Of a stretch of 64,000 nucleotides of DNA, positions 35,022 through 44,705 are shown in pieces. Positions within the stretch are counted from its first letter, which is position 1; each line of letters begins with the position of its first letter. The DNA is from Flavobacteriaceae bacterium (GTDB lineage: Bacteria > Bacteroidota > Bacteroidia > Flavobacteriales > Flavobacteriaceae). A program made the position numbers and the translations under genes. The DNA is taken from positions 1 through 64,000 of the forward strand of contig CANFHF010000007.1 of assembly GCA_947446635.1 (NCBI GenBank), read 5' to 3'. The notes beneath the pieces were generated by a model that ran no database searches, was not told the DNA's origin, and saw only the letters and a list, made by a program, of their open reading frames with translations.

Positions 35022-35898
35022 TATTTTAAGTTTATTTTTAGTTCTACTATTTTCTTATGCCCAGGCACAAGAATTGAATTGTACCATAACGGTCAATGCA
35101 CAAAAACTATCTAATGCTAATCAGTCAGTTTTTAAAACATTAGAAACGGCATTAAACGAATTTGTAAATAGAACACAATGGACAAGCCAGACTTTCAAGC
35201 AAAATGAAAAAATTAATTGTTCGATGTACATCACTATTTCATCAAATAATTCAGATGAGTTTGTAGCCACTATTCAGGTGCAATCATCGAGACCAATTCA
35301 CAACTCGTCTTATGCCTCGCCAATTTTAAATTTTAATGATAAGGATTTTAGCTTTAAGTATTCTGAATTCGAAAGTTTAAACTATAATCCAACTGCTTTT
35401 GAATCAAATTTGATTTCAGTAATTTCTTTTTATAGCTATGTAATTTTAGGAATGGATGCGGATAGTTTTGTAAGCGATTCTGGAAATAGTTATTTTGAAA
35501 CTGCTCAGAATATTTCAAATGTTGCTCAACAGTCGGGTTATAAAGGCTGGAAACAAGCTGATGGAAATCAAAATCGTTATTTTTTGATAAACGATTTGTT
35601 ATCGCCAGCATTTAGCGAAGTTAGGCAAACTTCCTATGATTACAATAAAGGTTTAGACCTTATGAATCAAGATCTGAAAGCGTCTAAAGAAAAAATAAAA
35701 AAGTCATTACTTAATTTGGTAAAATTGAATACATCTAGACCAAATGCTTTTTTGACACGTGTGTTTTTTGATGCCAAATCGGATGAAATAGTATCTATTT
35801 TTTCAGGTGGCCCAAGTATTTCAATTACGGATTTAGTTGATAATTTAAATAAAATTTCCCCTTTAAATTCGAGTAAGTGGTCGTCAATTAAATATTAA
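35014..35898 (+). CDS. porD: PorD-like protein (DUF4835), type IX secretion accessory
   Basis: This is a 294-residue exported protein (signal peptide MRNILSLFLVLLFSYAQAQE). DUF4835 features are ELNCTITVNAQKLSNANQSVFKTLETALNEFVNRTQWT, IQVQSSRPIHNSSYASPILNFND, YSYVILGMDADSF and GYKGWKQADGNQNRYFLINDLLSP. The family is named after Porphyromonas gingivalis PorD, found in screens for the T9SS, but its exact role is not settled. Its presence fits the three T9SS-sorted proteins in this window. It is translationally coupled to coaBC. Confidence 0.85.
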   Translation: MRNILSLFLVLLFSYAQAQELNCTITVNAQKLSNANQSVFKTLETALNEFVNRTQWTSQTFKQNEKINCSMYITISSNNSDEFVATIQVQSSRPIHNSSYASPILNFNDKDFSFKYSEFESLNYNPTAFESNLISVISFYSYVILGMDADSFVSDSGNSYFETAQNISNVAQQSGYKGWKQADGNQNRYFLINDLLSPAFSEVRQTSYDYNKGLDLMNQDLKASKEKIKKSLLNLVKLNTSRPNAFLTRVFFDAKSDEIVSIFSGGPSISITDLVDNLNKISPLNSSKWSSIKY

Positions 35899-35948
35899 TT
35901 CTTTTTTATTTCTAAGACATAGATCGTCTCCTCACGAAAATTTAATAA

Positions 35949-37601
35949 ATGATAACTTCCCTGTCGATAAAAAATTATGCTTTAATAGAAAAATTGGCTA
36001 TCGATTTTTCCAAAGGTTTTTCAATTATCACAGGTGAAACCGGGGCAGGAAAATCGATAATTTTAGGAGCCTTAGGTTTGGCTTTAGGGAAAAGGGCCGA
36101 CTTAACTTCCCTCAAAAATAAGGAAGAGAAATGCGTTATTGAGGCTCATTTTAATATCTCAAAATACAACTTACTCTCTTTTTTTGAAGCAAATGATTTA
36201 GATTATGAAGATGAAACTATAATTCGTCGGGAAATTCTGTCTTCGGGTAAGTCAAGAGCTTTTATAAATGACAGTCCTGTAAATCTTCAGGAATTGCAGG
36301 AATTAGGTCTTTTTTTGATTGATATTCATTCGCAACATCAAACACGAGAACTATCAGAAGAGAAAGTACAATTCGAAATTATTGACGCCATTGCCAATAA
36401 TCAAGAGTTTATTTTGGAGTACCAATTGCTTTTAAAAAGCTATAAATCGGACAAGTCCAAATTAAATGCTTTACTTAAAAAGCAAGCTGAATTTGCCAAA
36501 GAACAGGAATTCAACACCTTTTTATTGGATGAATTAATTTTGGCCCAATTGAAGTCAGGCGAACAAGAATCTCTTGAAGCCGATTTTGAAAAATTGAACA
36601 ATGTCGAAATTATAAAAGAAGCTATTGATAAATCTTTGGCTATAGCCAATGAAGAACAAATAGGGGTGTTCCACAATTTGAAGGAAATCAAGGTTTCTTT
36701 ACAAAAAATTGCTTCTTTTTCTCCTGAATATTTTTCTTTGTTGGAAAGAATTTCAAGTTTAACGATTGAATTTGATGATATTTCGGATGAGTTGAATCGG
36801 TCTTGCGAAAAATTGGTCAACGATCCCGAACAATTGGAATTCATCAACCAAAAGTTGCAATTGATCTATAATTTGCAAAAGAAACACCAAGTTGCTTCCG
36901 TTGATGAATTATTGGAAATTCAAACCAATTTAGAAAACGCACTTTTAGAAATCGGAAATTTGGAAGATGAAATTTCGTCTTTGACCATTTCAATCCAACA
37001 AAAAATAAATGCATTAGACGATTTGTCTGCTACTATTCATAAAAACAGATTAGAGTCTATTCCGGTTTTATCGCAGCAACTAATTGCCATTTTAGAAACT
37101 TTGGGTATGCCTAATGTGCGTTTTAAAATTAATGTCAATTCCACTTCAAACTATTTCGAAAATGGTAAGGATGAACTTCAGTTTTTGTTTTCGGCGAATA
37201 AAGGAACTGATTTTGGCTTGTTGAAAAAAGTGGCTTCAGGCGGAGAAATGTCAAGAATTATGCTCGCCGTAAAGGCGATTTTAGCTCAATATTCAAAACT
37301 ACCCACTTTAATTTTCGATGAAATAGATTCAGGAGTTTCTGGTGAAATCGCCATTAAAATGGGTGAAATTATGGAAGAAATGAGCCATAAAATGCAAATT
37401 TTTGCCATCACTCATTTACCTCAAATTGCAGCTAAAGGAAAGACCCATTTTAAAGTCTCGAAATCAACTGTTGGCGAGGATACACAATCTGAATTGAAAT
37501 TGTTATCCAATGCCGAAAGAGTAATTGAAATCGCAGAAATGTTATCTGGAACCGTAGTTTCTGATTCGGCATTAAACCATGCAAAAGCCTTGTTGAACTA
37601 A
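35949..37601 (+). CDS. recN: DNA repair protein RecN
   Basis: RecN is an SMC-like ATPase for double-strand-break repair. The 550-residue protein has Walker A GETGAGKS (29-36) after SLSIKNYALIEKLAIDF, a long central coiled coil (about 150-370), then SGGEMSRIMLAVKAIL (ABC signature, about 430) and LIFDEIDSGVSG (Walker B). The ITHLPQIAAKGKTHF switch region follows. It lies 50 bases after porD without a clear terminator, so it is probably in the same transcript. Confidence 0.96.
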   Translation: MITSLSIKNYALIEKLAIDFSKGFSIITGETGAGKSIILGALGLALGKRADLTSLKNKEEKCVIEAHFNISKYNLLSFFEANDLDYEDETIIRREILSSGKSRAFINDSPVNLQELQELGLFLIDIHSQHQTRELSEEKVQFEIIDAIANNQEFILEYQLLLKSYKSDKSKLNALLKKQAEFAKEQEFNTFLLDELILAQLKSGEQESLEADFEKLNNVEIIKEAIDKSLAIANEEQIGVFHNLKEIKVSLQKIASFSPEYFSLLERISSLTIEFDDISDELNRSCEKLVNDPEQLEFINQKLQLIYNLQKKHQVASVDELLEIQTNLENALLEIGNLEDEISSLTISIQQKINALDDLSATIHKNRLESIPVLSQQLIAILETLGMPNVRFKINVNSTSNYFENGKDELQFLFSANKGTDFGLLKKVASGGEMSRIMLAVKAILAQYSKLPTLIFDEIDSGVSGEIAIKMGEIMEEMSHKMQIFAITHLPQIAAKGKTHFKVSKSTVGEDTQSELKLLSNAERVIEIAEMLSGTVVSDSALNHAKALLN

Positions 37602-37619
37602 TGAAAAACTTTATATTTG
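37590..37619 (+). promoter_or_regulatory. Consensus promoter for fabV
   Basis: TTG at 37590-37592, 19-bp spacer, then TATATTTG at 37612-37619. The -33 element lies at the end of recN. Predicted leader is about 37 nt. Confidence 0.65.
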
Positions 37620-37662
37620 TCAACTTAAAAAAAGATAAAACTAAATAAACGAATAACCAAAT

Positions 37663-38853
37663 ATGATCATAGAACCAAGAATGAGAGGATTTATTTGTTT
37701 GACATCTCACCCAAAAGGATGCGAGCAAAATGTAAAAAATCAAATCGAATACGTAAAATCAAAAGGACATATCGAAGGAGCAAAAAAAGTTTTGGTAATT
37801 GGTGCCTCAACCGGATTTGGTTTGGCTTCTCGAATCACAAGTGCTTTTGGTTCCGGTGCAGCTACTATTGGTGTTTTTTTTGAAAAACCTCCAGTTGAAG
37901 GTAAAACCGCATCGCCAGGTTGGTATAATTCGGCAGCCTTTGAAAATGAAGCCCATAAAGCGGGATTGTATGCTAAAAGTGTTAATGGTGATGCCTTTTC
38001 TAATGATGTAAAGAGACAGACTTTAGACTTGATTAAAGCGGATCTAGGTCAAATAGATTTAGTGATTTATAGTTTGGCTTCTCCTGTTCGACAGCATCCT
38101 ATTACCGGTGTTTTACATCGTTCGGTTTTGAAACCTATAGGAAGTACTTTTACCAATAAAACCGTTGATTTTCATTCTGGTATCGTATCCGAAATTAGTA
38201 TTGATCCATGTTCAGATGATGATATCGAAAACACTATTGCCGTTATGGGTGGTGAGGATTGGGCGATGTGGATGGATGCTTTAAAAGCAGAAAACCTTTT
38301 GGTTAAAGGATCCACAACAGTAGCTTATTCTTATATTGGACCATCACTAACCGAAGCTGTTTACAGAAAAGGAACCATTGGTCGTGCCAAGGATCATCTT
38401 GAAGCAACTGCTTTTGCAATCACTGAAAGTCTAGAATCTATTCAAGGAAAAGCATTTGTTTCCGTGAATAAGGCATTGGTAACGCAAGCAAGCTCTGCTA
38501 TTCCGGTTATTCCTTTATATATTTCATTGTTGTACAAAATAATGAAAGAAGAGGGAATTCACGAAGGTTGTATAGAGCAAATCCAGCGTTTGTATCAAGA
38601 TAGATTGTATACGGGTAAACCAATTCCAACGGATGAAAAGGGGAGGATTCGAATTGATGATTGGGAAATGAGAGCTGATGTTCAAGAAAAAGTGGCTAAT
38701 TTATGGTTCCAAGCCACTACTGATACGTTGCATGAAATAGGAGATTTACGAGGATATAAACAAGATTTTCTTAACTTGTTTGGTTTTGGATTCGAAGGTG
38801 TAAATTATTTAGATGATGCAAATGAAATGGTAAGTGTTTCTAGTATTGCCTAA
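37663..38853 (+). CDS. fabV: Enoyl-ACP reductase FabV (trans-2-enoyl-CoA reductase)
   Basis: It catalyses the last reduction of each fatty-acid elongation cycle with NADH. The 396-residue length and single-domain SDR layout fit FabV rather than the shorter FabI. MIIEPRMRGFICLTSHPKGC opens the protein, GASTGFGLASR (48-57) is the nucleotide site, and Tyr234-x8-Lys243 (YRKGTIGRAK) is the FabV-specific catalytic pair. It is transcribed alone from its own consensus promoter and followed by a terminator. FabV enzymes are known for low sensitivity to triclosan; whether this is the sole enoyl reductase here is not visible. Confidence 0.96.
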   Translation: MIIEPRMRGFICLTSHPKGCEQNVKNQIEYVKSKGHIEGAKKVLVIGASTGFGLASRITSAFGSGAATIGVFFEKPPVEGKTASPGWYNSAAFENEAHKAGLYAKSVNGDAFSNDVKRQTLDLIKADLGQIDLVIYSLASPVRQHPITGVLHRSVLKPIGSTFTNKTVDFHSGIVSEISIDPCSDDDIENTIAVMGGEDWAMWMDALKAENLLVKGSTTVAYSYIGPSLTEAVYRKGTIGRAKDHLEATAFAITESLESIQGKAFVSVNKALVTQASSAIPVIPLYISLLYKIMKEEGIHEGCIEQIQRLYQDRLYTGKPIPTDEKGRIRIDDWEMRADVQEKVANLWFQATTDTLHEIGDLRGYKQDFLNLFGFGFEGVNYLDDANEMVSVSSIA

Positions 38854-38895
38854 TTGTACTTTTGTAAATAAATAGTTTAAAATAATAAAATATTG

Positions 38896-38928
38896 AAAAA
38901 CCATCACGTTTAACGTGATGGTATTTTT
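38896..38928 (+). terminator. Rho-independent terminator after fabV
   Basis: ACCATCACGT / ACGTGATGGT with loop TTA is followed by ATTTTTAT. Confidence 0.9.
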
Positions 38929-38940
38929 ATGGATAAAGTT

Positions 38941-38948
38941 TATCTTTG
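38941..38948 (+). promoter_or_regulatory. -7 box for the glycosyltransferase-coaE unit
   Basis: TATCTTTG matches TAnnTTTG, 42 bases before the start codon and right after the fabV terminator. No -33 TTG is seen at standard spacing. Confidence 0.42.
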
Positions 38949-38990
38949 TTAAAATTATCGAGTAAAAATGTTGCGCCTTAATCCGAAATT

Positions 38991-39989
38991 ATGTTATTTT
39001 CTTTAATTATTCCAGTTTACAATCGTCCAGAGGAGGTCGGCGAACTTTTAGAGAGTTTGTCTAAATTAGACTATAATGAAAAGTTTGAAATTGTTATTGT
39101 AGAAGATGGTTCTTCTTTAAATTGTAAGGAGTTGTTAAATAAATTCGATGAAAAACTAACTATCTCCTATTATTACAAGGAGAATTCAGGTCCTGGAGAT
39201 TCTAGGAATTATGGAATGAGAAAGGCTAAAGGAGATTATTTTATCATTTTTGATTCGGATTGTATTGTTCCAAAAGACTATTTGACTGATGTTGCCAAAG
39301 CGTTAAAACAAAATTATGTTGATTGTTTTGGTGGACCAGATAAGGCTTTAGATAGTTTTTCGAATATCCAGAAAGCAATCAATTTTGCGATGACTTCTTT
39401 TCTTACAACAGGTGGAATTAGAGGTGGTTCTGAAAAAATAAGTAAGTTCCAACCTCGAAGTTTTAATATGGGCTTATCTAGAAGGGCCTTTGAAGCTTCT
39501 AAAGGTTTTGGAAATATCCATCCAGGTGAAGATCCTGATTTGTCCTTCCGGTTATGGGATTTAGGTTTTGAAACCAAACTTTTTCCAAAAGCATACGTCT
39601 ATCACAAAAGAAGAATTGATTGGGATAAATTTTCAATTCAGGTCAATAAATTCGGAAAAGCAAGACCAATACTAAATAGTTGGCATCCTCAATACAACAA
39701 ACTTACTTTTTTCTTTCCCTCTTTTTTTATAATTGGATTATTGGTCGGGTTAGTATTATTGATTTTTAATTACGATTTATTACTGCAACTTTATTGTATC
39801 TATTTCCTAATGCTATTTTTGGTTTCAACCTATAAAAATAAAAGCTTAAAAATCGGGTATTTATCAGCTATAGCTGTTTGGAAACAATTTTACGGTTATG
39901 GTACAGGTTTTTTGGAATCATATTTCAAAATAACACTTCTGAAACAAAAACCTCAAAAGGCTTTTCCAGAGTTATTTTTTAAAAATTAA
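38991..39989 (+). CDS. Family 2 glycosyltransferase, membrane-anchored
   Basis: This transfers a sugar from a nucleotide donor to an unknown acceptor at the inner face of the inner membrane. The GT-A domain spans about 1-230: SLIIPVYNRPEEVGELLESL, VEDGSS, YYYKENSGPGDSRNYGMRKAKGDYFIIFDSDC with the metal-binding DSD, and GEDPDLSFRLWDLG as the acceptor-side acidic motif. Two hydrophobic segments follow (about 242-262 and 265-282). It ends one base before coaE. The acceptor and pathway (for example a surface glycan or lipid) cannot be told. Confidence 0.86.
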   Translation: MLFSLIIPVYNRPEEVGELLESLSKLDYNEKFEIVIVEDGSSLNCKELLNKFDEKLTISYYYKENSGPGDSRNYGMRKAKGDYFIIFDSDCIVPKDYLTDVAKALKQNYVDCFGGPDKALDSFSNIQKAINFAMTSFLTTGGIRGGSEKISKFQPRSFNMGLSRRAFEASKGFGNIHPGEDPDLSFRLWDLGFETKLFPKAYVYHKRRIDWDKFSIQVNKFGKARPILNSWHPQYNKLTFFFPSFFIIGLLVGLVLLIFNYDLLLQLYCIYFLMLFLVSTYKNKSLKIGYLSAIAVWKQFYGYGTGFLESYFKITLLKQKPQKAFPELFFKN

Positions 39990-39990
39990 T

Positions 39991-40575
39991 ATGACAAAAA
40001 TAATAGGTTTAACTGGTGGAATTGGTAGTGGAAAAACCTCTGTTGCTACTTATTTTATAGCGGCAGGCGTTCCTATTTATATTGCCGATGATGAGGCAAG
40101 AAGAATAATGGAATCTCCAGAAATACTAAAGGAAATTAAATTATTTTTTGGTAGTTCTGTTTTCGAAAAGAAAATTTTAAATCGCCAAAAACTAGCGGAA
40201 GTTGTATTTAGTAATCCCGAAAAATTAAAACAACTTAATGCCATTATTCATCCTGCTGTAAAAAAGCATTTTGCCAATTGGATTTTAAATCATAAAAGTT
40301 TTCCGTTTATTATTTATGAAACTGCAATTTTATTTGAAAGTGGAAGTTACAAAGATTGTGATCTCATAATAACGATAAATGCGCCTTTGGAATCAAGAAT
40401 TCAAAGAGTAATTCAGCGAGATAAAACTAATCGTAAAAATGTTTTAAAAAGAATAAACATGCAATGGACCGATGACCAACGCCAAGCTAAAAGTGATTTT
40501 GTTATTGAAAATATAAATCCTGAAATCACAAAATCAGAAGTAAACAAAATTCTTAAAATTTTGAAGATTCAATAA
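39991..40575 (+). CDS. coaE: Dephospho-CoA kinase
   Basis: It phosphorylates dephospho-CoA, the last step of coenzyme A synthesis. The 194-residue P-loop kinase has GLTGGIGSGKTSVA (6-19), IYIADDEARRIM with the acidic substrate residues, IHPAVKKHF and a RVIQRDKTNRKNVLKRINMQ lid. It complements coaBC about 5 kb upstream. It is probably co-transcribed with the glycosyltransferase, which has no obvious functional link. Confidence 0.95.
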   Translation: MTKIIGLTGGIGSGKTSVATYFIAAGVPIYIADDEARRIMESPEILKEIKLFFGSSVFEKKILNRQKLAEVVFSNPEKLKQLNAIIHPAVKKHFANWILNHKSFPFIIYETAILFESGSYKDCDLIITINAPLESRIQRVIQRDKTNRKNVLKRINMQWTDDQRQAKSDFVIENINPEITKSEVNKILKILKIQ

Positions 40576-40633
40576 TCTGAGTCTTTGTTGTTAATCTTTG
40601 GTTAATTTATTATTAGTTAGACTGTTAAAATGC

Positions 40634-40641
40634 TAATTTTG
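40634..40641 (+). promoter_or_regulatory. -7 box abutting the histidine kinase start
   Basis: TAATTTTG ends 5 bases before ATG 40647. If used, transcription would begin at about the start codon, giving a leaderless or nearly leaderless mRNA. The -33 element is weak. Confidence 0.4.
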
Positions 40642-40646
40642 TATAG

Positions 40647-42230
40647 ATGAATAAATTGTTTTTTAGGATACTTTTAGTACTAATGAGTTTATCCTTGATA
40701 GGGATAATTTTGGTTCAAGTATATTGGTTTAACACTTCGTTTAAAAACAATGATGAACAATTTAAGTTTCATGTAAAACAAGTTATGGGTAATGTAGCCA
40801 ATAAACTTCAAAAGCAGGAAGCGTATAGTTTTTATGATAAATACAATCAATATAAAGATAGTACAGGAAAAATTCCACAGAAAAATGATTTATTAGAGTT
40901 TTATTACGTTCAAAAGAATCATAGAACCAACAAAACAATCATTTATTCAAATAGTATAATTTCAGAAGATTACAATATATCTCCTACGTTCTTTGATAAA
41001 AAATTAGATAGTGTAAAATTTAAAAGCTTTAATTCTAAGAGAGTTACCGAGGTTTATAACAATAAAAAAATCGATAATTCTAGTATTCAACAAAACTTAA
41101 TTCCAGATGTTAAGATTGAAAAATCAGGAAATCTAGATGTTTTAGACAATGCACAATTCGAAATATTCTTTAAAGACATCGCTTCTGCAATGTCAATACA
41201 AGAAAGGGTTTCCAAAGAAAATTTGCATAAATTATTAAAAAAAGAATTAGAAGAGTACGGTGTTAATACTCCGTTTGAATTTGGAATATATAGCAACGGA
41301 TTAGCTACAAAAGTAAAATCGGATGGTTTTAGATATGATAAAAATACATCCTATTCAATCCCGATTTTTGCCGATAATGAAGGGAATAATAAATACCAAT
41401 TATTGGTTACATTTCCTCACAAAAAAAAGTTCTTATTGTCAGATCTTGTTGGAATAACTTTGTTGTCAATAATATTTACACTAATTATTATTATTGCTTA
41501 TTCAAGTGCTTTAAATCAATTGATTCGTCAACGTCATATTTCTGAAATAAAATCCGATTTTATTAATAATATGACTCATGAGTTTAAAACGCCTATTGCA
41601 ACCATTAATTTGGCTTTAGATGCTATAAAAAATCCCAAAATTATAGGTGATAAGGAAAAGGTTTTTAAATACCTACAAATGATCAAGGATGAAAATAAAC
41701 GAATGCATGCCCAAGTTGAAAATGTATTGCGAATATCTAAATTGGAAAAAAAAGAGTTTAATATTGATAAATTATCCCTTAATATTAAAGAAGTTATAGA
41801 GGACGGAATAGAACACGTACATTTAATTTTAGAAGATAGAAATGGAATTATAAATAAGCATTTTACTGCCCTTAGAACGACGGTTTTAATAAATGATGTC
41901 CATTTTACAAACGTAATTGTCAATATTCTAGAAAACGCCATAAAATATTCTCCTGATATTCCTAAAATTGATGTTTTTCTAGAAAATGTAAAAGATTTTG
42001 TAATTATAAAAATTAAAGATAATGGCATTGGTATGAGTAAGGTGGCTCAGAAAAGAGTTTTTGAAAAATTTTACAGGGAACATACGGGTGATTTACACAA
42101 TGTTAAAGGTCACGGATTGGGTTTAGCCTATGTAAAAAAAATTGTAGATGACCATAATGGTCAAATTTTTGTAGAAAGCGAAAAGGGAAAAGGAAGTACC
42201 TTCATAATAAAAATACCATTAATAAATTAA
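40647..42230 (+). CDS. Sensor histidine kinase, RprX-like
   Basis: This is a membrane sensor that phosphorylates the response regulator encoded 3 bases downstream. It is 527 residues long. TM1 is at about 7-27, an extracytoplasmic sensing region runs to about 262, and TM2 is at about 263-287. The HisKA domain carries phospho-acceptor His311 in NNMTHEFKTPIATI. The ATPase domain shows ENAIKYSP (N box), KDNGIGM (G1) and GHGLGLAYVKKI (G2). Layout and partner resemble Bacteroides RprX, hence the comparison, but the signal is unknown. It is unrelated to the hybrid sensors that usually control PULs. Confidence 0.92.
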   Translation: MNKLFFRILLVLMSLSLIGIILVQVYWFNTSFKNNDEQFKFHVKQVMGNVANKLQKQEAYSFYDKYNQYKDSTGKIPQKNDLLEFYYVQKNHRTNKTIIYSNSIISEDYNISPTFFDKKLDSVKFKSFNSKRVTEVYNNKKIDNSSIQQNLIPDVKIEKSGNLDVLDNAQFEIFFKDIASAMSIQERVSKENLHKLLKKELEEYGVNTPFEFGIYSNGLATKVKSDGFRYDKNTSYSIPIFADNEGNNKYQLLVTFPHKKKFLLSDLVGITLLSIIFTLIIIIAYSSALNQLIRQRHISEIKSDFINNMTHEFKTPIATINLALDAIKNPKIIGDKEKVFKYLQMIKDENKRMHAQVENVLRISKLEKKEFNIDKLSLNIKEVIEDGIEHVHLILEDRNGIINKHFTALRTTVLINDVHFTNVIVNILENAIKYSPDIPKIDVFLENVKDFVIIKIKDNGIGMSKVAQKRVFEKFYREHTGDLHNVKGHGLGLAYVKKIVDDHNGQIFVESEKGKGSTFIIKIPLIN

Positions 42231-42233
42231 GAT

Positions 42234-42950
42234 ATGGAAAATATAAACAAAAGAATACTTTTAGTAGAAGACGACTTGAATTTTGGAGCAGTTCTAAAAG
42301 ATTATTTAATGCTAAATGATTTTGATGTTACTTTAGCAAAAAACGGAATGGAAGGCTTTGAAAAATTTAAAAAAGACACTTACGATCTATGTATTTTGGA
42401 TGTTATGATGCCTTATAAAGATGGATATACTTTAGCAAAAGAGATTAGAGAAAAAAACCAAGAAGTGCCAATTATTTTTTTAACAGCCAAATCCATGAAG
42501 GAAGATGTGTTAAAAGGATATAAAGCTGGAGCTGATGATTATTTGAATAAACCCTTTGATTCCGAAGTATTGCTAATGAAAATTAGGGCTATAATTCAAA
42601 GAAAATCTTCTGCCACTAAGGCAGAACCTGCGCAATTTGAATTTATAGTTGGTAAATTTCATCTTAATTCTAAACTACGATTTTTGACTTTTGATAATGA
42701 AGAGCCTATAAAATTATCTCCTAAAGAGAATGAATTATTAAAAATGCTCATTCTTTACGAAAATGATTTGATGCCAAGAGAATTGGCATTGACAAAAATT
42801 TGGAGAGACGACAACTATTTCACTTCAAGAAGTATGGATGTTTATATTGCTAAATTAAGGAAATACCTTAAGCTAGATAAAAATGTAGAAATTTTAAACA
42901 TTCACGGTGAAGGTTTTAGATTAGTGGTAAAAAACAAGGTGCTAGCATAA
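42234..42950 (+). CDS. OmpR-family response regulator, RprY-like
   Basis: This DNA-binding regulator is controlled by the adjacent kinase. The receiver domain spans 1-120 with the acidic pocket VEDD (11-14), phospho-acceptor Asp56 in CILDVMMPYKDG, FLTAKS and NKPFD. The winged-helix output domain spans about 138-236 (LSPKENELLKMLI, SRSMDVYIAKLRKYL, GEGFRLV). The kinase-regulator order, 3-base gap and lengths match RprX-RprY of Bacteroidota. A strong terminator follows. Confidence 0.94.
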   Translation: MENINKRILLVEDDLNFGAVLKDYLMLNDFDVTLAKNGMEGFEKFKKDTYDLCILDVMMPYKDGYTLAKEIREKNQEVPIIFLTAKSMKEDVLKGYKAGADDYLNKPFDSEVLLMKIRAIIQRKSSATKAEPAQFEFIVGKFHLNSKLRFLTFDNEEPIKLSPKENELLKMLILYENDLMPRELALTKIWRDDNYFTSRSMDVYIAKLRKYLKLDKNVEILNIHGEGFRLVVKNKVLA

Positions 42951-42978
42951 AAAAAGGCTAAAAACATAGCCTTTTTTA
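42950..42978 (+). terminator. Terminator after the two-component operon
   Basis: AAAAAAGGCTA / TAGCCTTTTTT with loop AAAACA. Confidence 0.9.
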
Positions 42979-42996
42979 AATAACATTATGTTAATA

Positions 42997-43027
42997 AAGC
43001 TTCCATCATAATGATTGGGAGCTTTTA
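42997..43027 (-). terminator. Terminator of the minus-strand thioesterase operon
   Basis: An imperfect stem (AAAGCTTCC with GGGAGCTTT) lies just past the thioesterase stop. On the minus strand the hairpin is followed by ATT-rich sequence. It may act on both strands. Confidence 0.6.
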
Positions 43028-43042
43028 TTTTTTTAAAAATAG

Positions 43043-43783
43043 TTATTTCAAATTCAGTTGTAAAGCAAAACATGTTTTGTCATCTTTTGTAATGCTATAA
43101 ATCATAGCTTCTTTAGTTAAATTTTCATGAATTACTACTTTATCTTTCAATGATAATTCTTTCAAAAAATTCATTTCAAAACTTTTAATTCGTTGATTTA
43201 GAACCAATTTTTTATCTACAAAATCCAAACACCATTCCAGATATTTTACATTATTAACATGATTTATAATGTCTAAATCCGAAAGAGCGACGGTTTTCTC
43301 AAATACCATTTCGGTTTCATTATTGAGGTTGATTTTGGAAAAAGTTTTTTGGGTTGCCTTGTGTTCCGGATACAATTCAAAATGTTCAAAAGGCAATCCT
43401 AATGCTTCTGGGCGTCTAGTTTTAGTGTTAAAAACTGCCCAAAAAGTTTCAGAACCTAGTATTTTATTTCCATTAACATACATTTCTAAAGCGCGTACTG
43501 AACGCGAATTTTCTGAAGTGTTTATCCAAGTTTTTACGGTTACAATATCTTTCCATTTTGGTAATTCCTTAATTTCAACTCGCATTCTGCTCAAGACCCA
43601 AGCTTGATCAAATTTCTGCATATCCGAAAAACTAATACCTCCAATTTCTGAATGATTTGCCGCTGTTAATTGCAATAGATTACACAAATCAGTATATTTT
43701 AAAAACCCATTAGGCATACATTGGGTGAAATTTATTCCCCAATCTTTACTGAAAACGGATGTGAAATTAGGTGAAATAGGCAT
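43043..43783 (-). CDS. Acyl-ACP thioesterase
   Basis: It releases fatty acids from acyl carrier protein. The 246-residue length allows two hot-dog domains as in plant FatA/FatB. The first (about 5-130) includes GYLKYTDLCNLLQ-like helix residues, GGISFSDM, WVLSRMRVEIKELPKWKDIVTVKTWI and SVRALEMY. The second contains LSDLDIINHVNNVKYLEWCLDFV, whose Asn-His pair lies in the region of the plant active site. Cytoplasmic. It overlaps nothing but lies 5 bases after miaA, so it is the last gene of that minus-strand run. Confidence 0.88.
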   Translation of the reverse strand: MPISPNFTSVFSKDWGINFTQCMPNGFLKYTDLCNLLQLTAANHSEIGGISFSDMQKFDQAWVLSRMRVEIKELPKWKDIVTVKTWINTSENSRSVRALEMYVNGNKILGSETFWAVFNTKTRRPEALGLPFEHFELYPEHKATQKTFSKINLNNETEMVFEKTVALSDLDIINHVNNVKYLEWCLDFVDKKLVLNQRIKSFEMNFLKELSLKDKVVIHENLTKEAMIYSITKDDKTCFALQLNLK

Positions 43784-43788
43784 ATAGA

Positions 43789-44703
43789 TTAGTATGAATT
43801 AAGTATTTGTTGTTTTAAATAACTTATAATTTCATTTCGATTAGTTAAATAATCAAACCATTTTGTTTCTTCATTTCTTTTGAACCATGTAAGTTGTCTT
43901 TTGGCAAATCGTCTGGTATTTTTTTTGATTTCTTCAATGGCAAACTCTAATGATATTTCTCCTCCAAAATAACGGAATAATTCTCTATAACCCACAGTCT
44001 GTAATGCATTTAAATCTTTGTGTGGAAATAAATCCTCGGCTTCTGTCAAGAAACCTTCGCTCATCATAATATCCACGCGTTGGTTTATTCTATAGTAAAT
44101 CGTGCTTCTTTCTGCTTCTAATCCGATGAGGATAGGAGTGAAGTTTCGCGTGGTTTTCTTCTGATTTAAAAAAGAGGAATAGGGCTTTCCACTTCCAAGG
44201 CAAACTTCTAAAGCGCGCATCATTCGTTGTGGATTTTCTTTGGCTACAACTTCAAAATAATTAGGGTCTCGTTTTTCTAATTCAGTTTGCAAATATTCAA
44301 TTCCTGATTTTTCGTAGTTGGAATTTACTTCATCCCGAACCGATGCATCAATTTCGGGAAAATCGTCAAAACCTTTTAAAACCGCATCGACATATAAACC
44401 TGAACCGCCAACCATCAGGACATAATCGTTGATTAAAAATAATTCATCGAGTTTAGCTATAGCTTTTTTTTCAAAATCGCCAACAGTATAATTTTCAAAA
44501 ATCGATTTGTTTTGGATGAAATGATGTTGGGCTGAAGCTAATTCTTCGGTTGTGGGAACTGCGGTACCAATTTGCATTTCCTTAAAAAATTGTCGGCTGT
44601 CGCAGGAAATGATGTCGCAATTGAAATGTTGAGCCAAAACAACACTCAAAGATGTTTTTCCTATGGCTGTTGGACCAACAATTGTTATTAGGTATTTCGA
44701 CAT
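43789..44703 (-). CDS. miaA: tRNA dimethylallyltransferase
   Basis: It prenylates A37 of tRNAs that read UNN codons, using dimethylallyl diphosphate. The 304-residue protein has P-loop GPTAIGKTSLS (10-20), DSRQFFKEMQIGTAVPT (the substrate-binding DSxQ motif), GGSGLYVDAVLKG and FAKRQLTWFKRN near the end. Length is typical. It is 2 bases after the exonuclease/GIY-YIG gene and 5 before the thioesterase. Confidence 0.96.
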   Translation of the reverse strand: MSKYLITIVGPTAIGKTSLSVVLAQHFNCDIISCDSRQFFKEMQIGTAVPTTEELASAQHHFIQNKSIFENYTVGDFEKKAIAKLDELFLINDYVLMVGGSGLYVDAVLKGFDDFPEIDASVRDEVNSNYEKSGIEYLQTELEKRDPNYFEVVAKENPQRMMRALEVCLGSGKPYSSFLNQKKTTRNFTPILIGLEAERSTIYYRINQRVDIMMSEGFLTEAEDLFPHKDLNALQTVGYRELFRYFGGEISLEFAIEEIKKNTRRFAKRQLTWFKRNEETKWFDYLTNRNEIISYLKQQILNSY

Positions 44704-44705
44704 TA